A stretch of 64,000 nt of DNA from Bugula neritina (Eukaryota; Bryozoa; Gymnolaemata; Cheilostomatida; Bugulidae): positions 20,635,767-20,699,766 of the forward strand of contig OZ037766.1 in NCBI GenBank assembly GCA_964035545.1, read 5' to 3'. Shown in pieces: positions 1-11,400 of the stretch (its first letter is position 1; each line of letters starts with the position of its first letter). Below the pieces are notes generated by a model, which made no database searches, was not told where the DNA came from, and saw nothing but the letters and a program-made list of their open reading frames with translations. A program made the position numbers and the translations under genes.

Positions 1-2230
1 AAATTTAAACTAAGATAGCTTTTAGTAACACTGGATAGCGCTACATCAAGTAAAGGGAGAGCTTAGTTATAAGTGTAGTTGCAACAACTAGTATGCTGCA
101 AAAATTGATGGGTCTCCCAATAACTGGCAACAACTAAACTGTGAAATATTGTGTGGTGTCATACAGCGCATCTCAATTTATTAATAATTGAATCATCACT
201 CTTATTAATTTAGTTAATAATATGAAAGAAAAAAATTACCAAACCTTATGAGAAGAAGCCAGCAGAAAATGAGTTGCCAAATTATACCAACATAAACTTC
301 ACTACTCTTGAAGATTACAAGAAATGTAACTAGGTAAATAGTTTTGAAAACTAACATTAACATGATCACGTTTACAAATGATGAAAATTCTAATGATAAA
401 CAAAGATAATACCCATAGCCAAACTCTTTTTCATTATTACCAACATTATGATTATTATGATTAACTTATTGTAAATGATAGTTAAACTTCAAGTTTGTCA
501 ATTATAAATGCTAGATAACATATTGCAATAAAATTTAATCGTGAATATAATAATGCTTATGATACCAGTCACATTAATAGTGACACTAACTCTCAAATGG
601 ACACAATACTGGTATATTCATACTTATAGTCATAGAAATAAACTGAGATGAAAATTTAAATTCAAAACATTTTCAAAATTAAAAATAGCAACCAACAACT
701 GCAAGTAACTGCAATGAGTAATGACTAATAAAACTTCACAAGTAGTATTATAAACTTATTTAATTTCATAATTATTGTAACTGTGGTCATCTATATGAAT
801 ATCAATATCATTATAACTATATGTCTCATTTTTATTATTTTACATTTGGTTTCACATTATAATTATTTTAATTTTTATCTTTGTTTAATTTTATATTATA
901 CCATTTATTAAAAATAAATCACGTAGTTTACTTTTAGTCTCACAAGTTATACTGACAGCAACACTTCCATTTGCTCTTGGTCTTACACCTTTACTAAAAT
1001 TACATAACTTACACTTACAGTGACAGTTATTGTGACTGAGAGTGAGTAAAAGTGTCACATGCTGATAGTGATAGTGATACTCACACTCCTACTGATTGTG
1101 ATACTCATACTGATACTAATACAGTCAAACTGATACAGATAATCATAATGATGCTGATAGTGATACTGACTACTCCACTGTCACTGATTAGCTAATAACT
1201 ATTAGTCATTAGAAAGTGATTAGTAATTACTAATTAGTAAATGTAATTAGATTTGCTTTTAGTTTTAGTGACTGTGAGTGTGATGCACTTGCAATTTAAA
1301 GCTATTTTCCATCTTATATATTGATATATACTTTTAATAAAGATGCATATTATTATTAATCTTAAACCAATATGAATTTTTAACTAATTAGTCCGAGCTT
1401 GTTACAAAATAGTATTACTATAATAATTAATATTAATTATTATTCTCACTCACAATTTGATCTGCCATGGTGTTTCCTGTTTGATTTGCGTTAGTCTGAG
1501 AACAGTACACAGCATATAAGTACTCGTAAAATATCTATTCGACAAATATATCGCGCGTCGGTAGCGTCAACTCACCACCAACATCAGCACAACTTAAATC
1601 GTTTCTATACAGATTGAAATTGAAACTTTTGCGCGATATTCGTAATGACTAATGAGAATAATTTTGTTTTTAAAAGTTTTATTTTATTTAATAGCTTATC
1701 GACTTTAAGTCAACATTAAACATCAACACACAAAGCGTTGTGGTTTAAAGAATTTATAAGTTGTAATGGTAGTCTTGCAAATAATTTTTATAGCCATATG
1801 ATTTTGATTGATTGATTATCAACATGTTGATGATGATAATAATTAATATTATAATTATTATTAATCATGATAATGATGATCATAATGATAATGATTATGA
1901 TATTCATAATGAATGTGATATTCGTTGTTACCTTAGTTTATTACCTCAATTAAGGTAGGACTTCTACAGCAACTGGAATGTTTATAGGGAAACCTCTAGT
2001 CAGTCTAGTGACAACTTATATTAAATCAGGGTTAGCACGTGTTACAGCATTTGCTGTTTTGTAATACTCATACTGTTGTAGTTTTGTACACTACTAGTTG
2101 TGGGTCTGTTTGAGTGTTATCAATTACTGCATCATGCTGTGAGGTTATATAATGAACCGAGCGAGCGATCAGGAACGTAATAAAATATATTTATAAAACA
2201 AGATACAAGTAGAAAAGAATGTACATTAGT
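1..2230. other. AT-rich intergenic DNA with degenerate simple repeats
   Basis: No open frame or exon-like segment is supported here. The sequence is AT-rich and contains drifting short-period repeats: TGATACT/CACTGA-type stretches around 1020-1180, and ATGATAATG-type stretches around 1820-1920. Similar degenerate stretches recur near 25.0-25.2, 34.0-34.6 and 35.3-35.5 kb, so they may be remnants of a common satellite-like expansion. Confidence 0.6.
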
Positions 2231-2279
2231 CGATAAAAGTGAACAAGAGTTTCTAATATTACATCAGTTATTGTTAACC

Positions 2280-5200
2280 TGCTAGTTACTAGCGTAGTCC
2301 TCGAGTGTCAATGGGCGCCGAAAGGTGCAGTTTATATCTATGAGGTCGACCAGGATTGGTTGACTTATATTCACTTGTTATTGTCTATGTTAGTTGGCAG
2401 GTATTTGCATCAGGCCATCCTGACCGTATTGGTTAACGGTGCCCGCCGCATAGGCAAACGCTATGACTAACTTGTAAGCGGGATGACTGGCTATAATCTA
2501 TCGTATTATGTTCAGCAGGGGACAAAGAGAGTTCCACTTTCGCTAGCCATTGCAATACTAATTACTTATGTTCTCTGCGCATTTCACGAATTGTTCGTGG
2601 CAGAAAATTAGTCTGGCACATGCTTTTCCTAGCTGATATTGAGATAAGCTCTCCTTTGGCAGCCGCTCGAGAGGGGGGGGTTACAGTTACAAGCTCCCTG
2701 TCTTCAATAATCTCATCACAAACTCTAGATAGAGTTCGGTGTTGATCCTCATTCTGAAGAATTCGGGTCAGTAAACACAGTCGATGATTTTTTCTTCTGT
2801 CATCCAGTGACCTGAGTCCTAATTCATCTTTCGTCTCAGATACACTGTCAGTGCGTCCCTTCATATTGCTTATGAACCTTATGGCACTGTTCTGGACCAG
2901 CTCTATATCATGCACCTGGCTTCTAGCCACAGAATCCTAAACCACATCTGCATAATCAAGTATAGGCCTACATAGACTTGTATAAGCCAGTAGCTTATTG
3001 TCCTTTAGGGCATCGTACATCAAGTGCTTGATCCCTCCAAGGACTTTCCGGGACTTGGTACACTTATTTATATGCTGATCAAATCTTAAGTCTGACTGGA
3101 TGGTTACCCAAAAATATTTAGTGCTTTCTGCCCATGCAAAACATGTGGTACCGAGTTTGTCATGTGATATGGTGGTTACTTTACAAAAATTAATTGCCTG
3201 GCATTTCTTTTCATTGGAGAGCATTTTCTATTTTATTTTGGAATAGTTCTGCATCCTTAGTGGTGTTCACAGTTTGGTAAAGTAGAGTATCATTAGTATA
3301 GAGACTAACTTTGCATGACAATAAATCCGGAAGATAATTTATATAGCAAAAAACAGGATTGGTTCTAGCACAGAGCCCTGCGGCACTCCTGTGGTTACCT
3401 GGCATTTCTGAGAGCTTGCCCTCCCCCTCAGTACAACGACATACTGGCGGTCGAAAAGAAAATTGAGTAGCCAGCTAAAGAGGTATTCGTTTATATCCGG
3501 TATCTTCTGCAATTTTTAGAGCAACATAAGGTGAGGCACCTTGTCAAAAGCCTTTTTGAAGTTCATAACTACTGCATGGGTAGTATGTCTCTCGTCGGCT
3601 GCTTTCACCTTGTGGTAGGTAACACACAGTTTGGTCTGGCACGACAGTACTCTTCTGAAACCATGTTGTTGATGATTAAATACACTGTCTAGGTTTTCAT
3701 TGAGGTGATGCAACGCGATGTGTTCCATCATTTTACATGGATTGCTTGTCAGAGATACAGGCCTGAAGTTGTTTGGAGATTCGCTGTCCCCGCCTTTATA
3801 TATTGGTGTGCCATTTGCAAGTTTCCACTGTTTTGGCCGTCTACCTGCGTCTAAGAAATCTTTGTAATTAGTGCAAGGCACCTTGCAGTACCCTCCAAGT
3901 CTATGAGCATGTCTGGCTTTTGACTTTCATCAGCTCTGGGGGATTTTCCGTTTAGCAAATTTTTGATTAGTTTGGCAACCCCCTCCAGTGTAACATCAAT
4001 GGAATCCTAGGCATCAGTTTCGATCCTCAAGAAGTCTCCTGCCTTATACCCCAGCTGGAATTGACTCTGGCAGAAAGTGTTTAAAAACTCAGCGCATTGG
4101 ACAAGATCTCCCGTCACTACATTCTGTTCGTCCTTCAGTGTCAATTGCTCTTGTCTTTTGTTTTTGTCTGCTCTAAGTAGTTTGAAGAAAGGCTTAGAGT
4201 TCCTTCTTTTTAGTGGACAATATATTCTGTTTGTGTAGAAGGTTTTCCATGTTACTTCCAGCTCCTTCTTTCCGTCTCGTCTTGCTGTCTGAGCTGGCCT
4301 TGGATTTCCTAGGTGTCTTCCTTACCCTTTCTCTAATATTCATAGCTTTTTTATTGAACCACTCTAAGACAGAGGGGTGGGGTGGTTTCAGCTGTTTGAT
4401 TGGAACGTGCTGTTCAATACTTCCCTGCAAGTTTTCCGTAAAGCGATTTCACATTTTCTCTGGGTCCTCCAAAACTGCTAAGGCATCCGATGTTTTTTGT
4501 AAATATTTCTGGAATGCTTCTTGATTGGCTTTCTTGTACCACCTAAATGTTTGTGGTTATCTTAGGATAGCGGTGGCTGGGCTTTGGAGATGAGCAAGGA
4601 TCGATGAATGATCACCAAGACCTGGACTTATGATCTCAGTGTCACATATAACGTTTGACTGGTTGGTGCAAATTAAATCTAGTGTGTTACCGACATGTGT
4701 TGATCCATTTACCAGTTGAGTCGTTTTGTGGCTATTTAGCACCTTAGGAAAATTCTGATGAAACCTTTTGTATGGTGTCAAGGGCTTCACTGCTCCTGTA
4801 TTCCAGTCAATCCCTGAAAAGTTCATGTCTCCAGCAAACAAAATAGTGTGCCTCTGGTGCTCTTTTTGTAACTACTCCAAAATATCATTTATGACCGCTG
4901 TGTTGGAGAGATGTACATAAGGTCTATAGTAACAGAACTTTTACTGCTACCATCTCTTCCCTGTACTCACTAAGATTCACTAAATTAGGAATTAGATGAT
5001 CACACACAACAATCATAACTCTACTTCCACAAATGTTGCGATCACGAAGAAATACTGTTTTGTTCTCAATTTGTAGAATACTACTATTAGGTATTGTGTC
5101 ATCTAAATGTGTTTCAGTGAGACAAGCTATGTCAGAGTCTGTGGTGAGAAATTGCAGTTCAGGGGTTTTACCTTTAACAAATCTAGTGCTGGTGAGGAAC

Positions 5201-5330
5201 ATCTTCAGCATTCTGTCACTCTCTTTTGTTTGACTTGTTTCATCACTTTCCATTTCCCCGAGCCTTGCTTCTCTTGTATCTGCATGCTTCTCACTCGATA
5301 TGCTATAGAGGTATTTCCCTCTCTAAGCCT
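2280..5330 (-). mobile_element. Decayed non-LTR retrotransposon (jockey/CR1-like LINE)
   Basis: Read on the minus strand, broken frames give in order: an apurinic endonuclease-like domain (5253-4557, with a GDMNFSGIDW segment and a GDHSSI segment), a basic linker (4430-4194), reverse transcriptase (3881-2937, with GTPIYKGG, NNFRPVSLTS, QHGFR and KKAFDKVPH) and a typical C-terminal domain (2930-2562, ending near LPRTIREMR). Pieces lie in different frames and stops interrupt them. The catalytic motif A aspartate reads as Asn (VVMNFKKAFD) and the YADD box reads YTND, so the copy is dead. The GC-richer stretch at about 2280-2560 is probably the 3' untranslated tail. The exact ends are not resolved. 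The clade is inferred from motif style and not from a tree. Confidence 0.9.
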
Positions 5331-5389
5331 GTTACCTTTATTATTTCATATTCATATTGATCAGGATGATAATATTGATATAAATTAAA

Positions 5390-7018
5390 ATTAAATATAA
5401 AGATGATTAATATGAATATGAGGCTTGTAGTTCATAATGATGAAAATGGCAGGCTCGGTCACAGCTTGAGTCAACACTTTATTAGTAAAACTATAATTTT
5501 AGTTTAACTATTAGTGTTACTAATAACAATAGTAATACTAAAAGTAAACTATAACTATAAGAATTACTATTCAATTTTATTTATATGTAACTGTTATAAT
5601 TATATTCACTGTCCTAAACTGAACTTCAATCATTACACCAGAATCATATTTACTAAATGGAAATGTAAGTAATTTTGCTTACTGAATTTTTTCAATCATC
5701 AATATATTGTGATGTTTTTTTAAATAAACAATCAATATTTCAGCATTGAGTTTTACCATCTTCAGAGTTCATAGCTAAAGGCAATAGACATTTTCAAATG
5801 CTATTGTCTCTTTTTTCAAATTGTTTAAAAATTGATCATAATTACATGTACTGGTTATAAAATTGCTAGTAAATGATTGAACACTAAATTTAAGCCAATA
5901 ATTCTTACATTAGATGAGTTGCTGTATTTGTTTACTTATAGGTATTTCAATTGTTTAGTCTACAACCAAATCTTTCTTTAACCAATTTTTTTTTAGTTTT
6001 TATTTAAGAGCAGTTCATTGGCCAGCGTCAGTATTGAATAAACTTCAATTACTGAGTTAAACTTTAACTGTAAAGTAGGAGAGATAAAATAGAAGGATAA
6101 AATTGGTTGTTAAGATTCTTGAATTTATTTATTTGTAAAATTAGTAAAGTTATAATCACACATAGTTTTATAGTATGACAAGGATTACCTTAAAAAAGTT
6201 ATGTGAATGATATAAAATGCCCTATTTTCATTTTAATTAAAATAAGTTGCAGCATGAATATTTTATTTTAGTATAATAAACAAAGTGGTAACCATAGACA
6301 TAAATTTGGAAAACCCTAAAATGCTGTTACTTTTTGTATGAGTTGTCTTACTTTTATACTAAAGTGTTTAAAATTTGAATCACAGTAAGACATCTAAAAT
6401 AATAATATGTGAAAACATTCAATTGCTTTTTACGAATCATATAATATTAATAGACATAAATCAAGTCAAGCTATTGGTGCATTTCCAAAATTCTGATTAC
6501 TTTATATACTCTTGCAATTTCTAAGACTTGAAATAAAACTGATGCTTCCTACTTGGGTGTGTTTGCGTGTACTTCATAAAACATAGCCACTTTTTGTAAT
6601 AATCTGTGTAATGTTGATAAATTAACGGCTTTAGGTTTGTAACAGTAGCAAATGGTATCACCATTTATAGTTTTAATAAGCCTTGAGGTCAAAGATTTTG
6701 TAAAAAATAGTTCAAATGACAATTAAAATAACTTAGTTGAAAAACAAATGCTTCATCAGCTAATAGACCACAAGATATTTCGATAAATAAAGCTCATTTT
6801 TTTTAAGAAAAAGTTTGTAAAAAGCAAGAAACAGAAAACACTACAACACAAAACGTTTTTCCATTTAACTTTATTTTATAGATTAAGACCCACATATCAA
6901 AAAACTAAACTTTTCAGTTGTATTAAGAAAATAGTAATACCAAATAGATTACATAGATGTAATGAAAATATACATTTAAATTATAAGAAAGTTTCAACTT
7001 CAGTAACTGCTATTTCAG
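5390..7018. other. AT-rich intergenic region upstream of PLD6
   Basis: No coding exon is visible. A possible splice acceptor (tatttcag at 7011-7018) lies 17 bases before the PLD6 start codon and is in frame with it, so an upstream leader exon of PLD6 may lie somewhere in this stretch. I could not locate it. Confidence 0.5.
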
Positions 7019-7035
7019 GTGTTATTGTCAAAGAC

Positions 7036-8215
7036 ATGGTGCTTGGGAGTCTTCCTAAATGGCTCAAGACTTTGGCTTACGCTCTAGCTATCAGTACCGG
7101 GTTTGAATTACTATACTACCTCAAAAAGTGCAAGGAGTCGGAAAATAAGAAAAAAGCCAAAGATAATGAACTGGAAGTAATTTTCTTCCCAGATAAGACA
7201 GTTGCATGTGATGCGTATTTCTCATACGGTTGCTCCAATGCCTCATGCTGGTTAGCACATGAGGAGACCTCAACAATGAAGTTGAAAGCTTTCCTATCCA
7301 ATACAGAGAAATTATTAGACATCTGTGTGTACTGCATAGCCTCAGACAATCTAGTAGACGAAGTTCTTAAATTACATGACCAAGGTGTGATAGTCAGAGT
7401 GATAACAGACCAAGCACAAGCACTTGAGCTTGGGGTACAAGTTGGCAGACTACGAGCTGCAGGTTTGTAAACGTGTTACTAACTAAAGCAACGGAACAAA
7501 TTTTGTATAATTTAATTTAATAATTTGCTGAAAAAATGTTTTAATTTTTTGGACCAGTTTATGAGGAATCCATTGGAGGGAGAGGAACCCTAGTTTGTAT
7601 ATTTGCAACCCGGTTCATAAAATACTGTGGCACTCGAAAACCTATTCAAATTGTTTAATTTGAGGATATTAAAATTAATCTGTAAATGGTTTTAACTAAT
7701 AGGCTGACATTTTTATTCACCATTGCTGACTTTTTCATACTGCTGCTTGATTGAGAAAGTAATGTAAAGGTACTGGGTGAACTGCTCTTGGAATATAAAT
7801 TATGTTCTCTTTTTTGATCGAGTTCAAATTCATCATAATGGTGCTTTACATTGATCTCCATGATTTCTCACAATATGAAATTGCTTGAATTTACAAAGAA
7901 AAGGCTCTTGTTCAACAGGTTTAGTTAAATCAGTCCATATTTCTTGTAGTGAAAATTAAATATTTATTTGCTCTATACTGAGTGTACTTTTCAGGTATAG
8001 AAGTAAGAACAAATGCAACCAATTTCTTCATGCACCATAAGTTTGCCATATCTGATGGAGTCAAGGTGATGACTGGGTCATTCAACTGGTCTGGCAACGC
8101 CATGTTAGGTAACAATGAGAACGTTGTATTTATAAAGAATAGAATGGTAACATATGAGTATAAGAAAGTATTTGAACATCTTTGGGAAAAATATAAGCCA
8201 TATGCAAATGAATAA
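7036..8215 (+). CDS. PLD6: Mitochondrial cardiolipin hydrolase / Zucchini-type endonuclease (PLD6), complete, two exons
   Basis: Exons are 7036-7462 and 7995-8215, with a 532-bp phase-1 intron (donor AG|GTTTGT, acceptor TTTTCAG). Together they give a 215-residue protein, close to the family's usual length. Residues about 5-28 form a membrane anchor, expected to hold the protein in the outer mitochondrial membrane. A CCCH zinc-finger-like set (C58, C66, C71, H75) follows, as in Zucchini. The single phospholipase D HKD motif is intact: H156-x-K158-x4-D163, then TGSFNWS. One HKD per chain means it should act as a dimer. Known family roles are cleaving piRNA precursors in germ cells and turning cardiolipin into phosphatidic acid. 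The gene is tail to tail with the STK31-like gene. An in-frame acceptor just upstream leaves open a slightly longer N-terminus or a spliced 5' leader. Confidence 0.95.
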
Positions 8216-8350
8216 TTTTGAAGAAGCTATTCCACTTAGGCATTCAAAAATACAGTTAGCATAATTATTGGCATACTTTTTTGTTTTCTTGAAGCGTATT
8301 TCTTTCGAAAACATACTTGTAAAAATGTATAGTACATCTTTTAGCCATAC

Positions 8351-8356
8351 AATAAA
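8351..8356 (+). promoter_or_regulatory. Polyadenylation signal of PLD6
   Basis: AATAAA lies 136 bases after the PLD6 stop codon. Cleavage would be expected near 8370-8380, only about 45 bases before the stop codon (8424-8426) of the opposing STK31-like gene. Confidence 0.7.
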
Positions 8357-8423
8357 GTATTGTAATTATATACAACACATTGATCTATTGGGCTGAAAAA
8401 TATATATTTCTATGCAAAGGAAA

Positions 8424-11400
8424 TTATGAAATGTTGATCTCCTCGCTACTGGAATTTTCCGCCACCTCTTCTTCACTGTCGGAGCAGGTGGTGTCTGTAA
8501 CACACAATGCATAAACTGATAGTTCAAACCTAGTTTGGTGGATAATTTGTATGACAGATGCCGAGTTTGCTAACTTGGTCAATTGAGCTTCCAGTGTTCA
8601 ATTCCTGGTATCTTGTTTTATATAGGGTAGAAATATATACAAACAAGCACCACATAATTAACACTGCATTAGCAATAAGACACATATAACCATAATACTG
8701 TATAATAAACATATGTTTATTAAATACCAAGGTTGGGGTCATATACATGTGAATGTAATTAATTACAATTACAATTACTTTTGTTCTCACAAGGGATAAA
8801 TACAAGTTATGCAATCTCACTTCTAGGGTTCAACTACCAGGAGCAATTTTGACAGTGGTGAATCTCCTTTGTTCTCAACAGTGATAATATACTACATTGA
8901 CTTAATCTGAACTTGTTATTTAACAGTAGGCATGGTAGGAAAAGTATGAAATTTTTAAGATTTTGAAGTTTGAACTAATTGACATGTAATTATACAGTAA
9001 TTGTTAAAAACCAATTACATTAGATAGGTAATTAATTACAATTACATTTTTATACATCAATTACAAATTACATTCAATTACTTGAAAAAATGTAATTAAT
9101 TACAACAAATTACAATTACCCCAAACCGGAATAAATACATTCTTTATTAAGCATATTAAAAGCATAGTTTCCCTCACCACTGGGTGCGTCCATGGATATG
9201 CTAGCTGTCACTAGCTTGAGAGCATTGACATCTAAGGTTTGAGATTTCAGGAGATGATCGATCACCTTGTCATGAGAAGAACTCAACTGAACATAGGTTG
9301 TTGTGCCATTCTAAAAACGCAAAATATTTTTTTGAACAAGATTAGTCCAACTTGGGAATCTGAGTGAAAAGTTGGCAGAAAACTTCAATTTGTAACCCAA
9401 AAATAAGTCACCACTATCTGTTTAGTTTAGTAGGTAACCTTTGTGCTTGCTCAACACTTCCTATTTATGACAAGGGGGAGACTAAAGATATTAGGTCATG
9501 AGCTAACAGACACAGCAGCAAAATAATGACAAAACTGATTGGCATAAGAACGACCTATCATTTGAAAGTCAACCAAACACTAAAAGAAATACCCACTAAA
9601 ATATATGAAATCAGATGTCAGATCTGTGCAAAAACCTCATTCAATACCTTTGAAAAGAAAACTGCATCTACGTTGACAAATCCTTTTAGCTCTGGAGAAT
9701 CCTTGATTTGACAGACAGCTTCTGGGAGGACATTGGCAGCACCAGCTGACGGCAACGTCTGCAAGAAAACGTAAGTATGTTACCATGTAACAAAGCTGCA
9801 TTCCACTTTCTAGCACACTTGGTATGAGCAGCATTATATTAGGATCATGGAAACAATTATAGACACTTGCATAGTGCATACATAGATGCAGATTTTTACT
9901 CAACAGGTGATCTATGATTTTTATTTTGGGTTTGTAACATAGTTGCATTTCACGAGCAAACAATTTCTTGTGTTACAAATATTCGCTAGAAGCAGTACTA
10001 TTTGAAAAAAAACTGCAGTTTTGAGCCTACATCAATTCAGAAATGGTAGTAAAACGCATTCAGATACACGAAATTATTAAAGATGACGGACCTTTAATAT
10101 AACAGGCTTCTTATCGAAAGTAGTGGATGACCCATTTGTTTCCTTGTAGAATGAGATATCCCTCAGTGTCTTGATGAAACCTGCTCCAGACTACAAAATA
10201 CATAAAATAATCATTTTTGCTGCAAATGTAACTGTTGTATTCAGGTATACAACAAGCACACGTACAAATAACATTTTTACCAAGTAATATATTTATGTGA
10301 TGGAGTGGTAAACAAAACAAGTTACTAGCTGATTAGTAGATTGTCATTATGCTTTGATTAAATGACTAGCAACTTTGATGATAGTTGTGAGTAAGTGACT
10401 GTGAGTAAGTGACTGAGAGTGAGTGACTGTGAGTGAGTGACTGAGAGGGACTTTGAGTGACTGAGTAAGTGAGTAACTCACCTGAATAGTTTGCAGATTC
10501 ATCTTTGGGTATTGAAGAACAAACTCCGGGAAAAATTGTTGAGAAAGTTGAGATAAATTCTGAAGATAATCTTCCATTTCGATCAACAATGAATGGATGT
10601 TGTCACGGATTTCTTGTACTTCCTGCTCAGTGTCCTTGACCTCAGTGTCTGATACATCCTCATCATCGTTCTATGAATAGAATACTGACCTTAATAGATA
10701 TATTACTAGTGTGTATAAGGTATTTAAATATATAGAAGATGTTTATCAGCTGCAGCTAATTTGAAAAAACTGAAACTGCAATATTACACACCTCTCTGAG
10801 ATCATCTAGGTCAGCCATTTTGTGACGGAGTTTGGATCTTAATTCCTTCAGTTTCTTCTCTTTCTGTTGATACCAGTTGAGATCGGCAGGCTGTGTTATT
10901 CCAATATGAGGCTGGATGTCATTGGCTAAAGACTGTTGGATAACAATGTAAACATGGGCTGAAGAGAAACAATGGTTTGCAAAAATCCAACATGAAATGT
11001 GCAACAGCAATTTGAAAAGAAGACAACTCCCAATAAATAAGGCAAAACTAAAAAAATGAAAATAAGGGTCTATTAAACAACTTCAAATGTTGATTGTGAA
11101 ATATATTAACCTAATGCATACCATTATTTTGAGCATCTGGGTGCGAGATGTATCCAGGAGTGTCAGTTCTATGCCAATCTTAGCTTTCAAGGCTTGGCAT
11201 AAAGATTTTATAACTGCGTTGGGTGCAGGTCCATCAGACTACAAGTAAACATTAAATTCATCAACTTACACAAAATTATCATAATTATTATTGTTTATCA
11301 TCAGTTTTGAAATTCATTTTACACCAAAATATTTATACAGAGTGATGTTTAACTCTGTGACAGGTTAGCAGTTATTATTCTGAGCTCTTCCTTATTACAT

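Noticed and set aside
8550-8620. Possible tRNA-like SINE head in the last intron of the STK31-like gene
   Set aside because: Only a B-box-like GTGTTCAATTCC is visible; no convincing A box or second copy in the window.
9118-9310. Reading exon 21 of the STK31-like gene through to a stop inside the MITE
   Set aside because: A consensus donor (AGTG|GTGAGG) and an in-phase downstream exon with its own stop give a better model.
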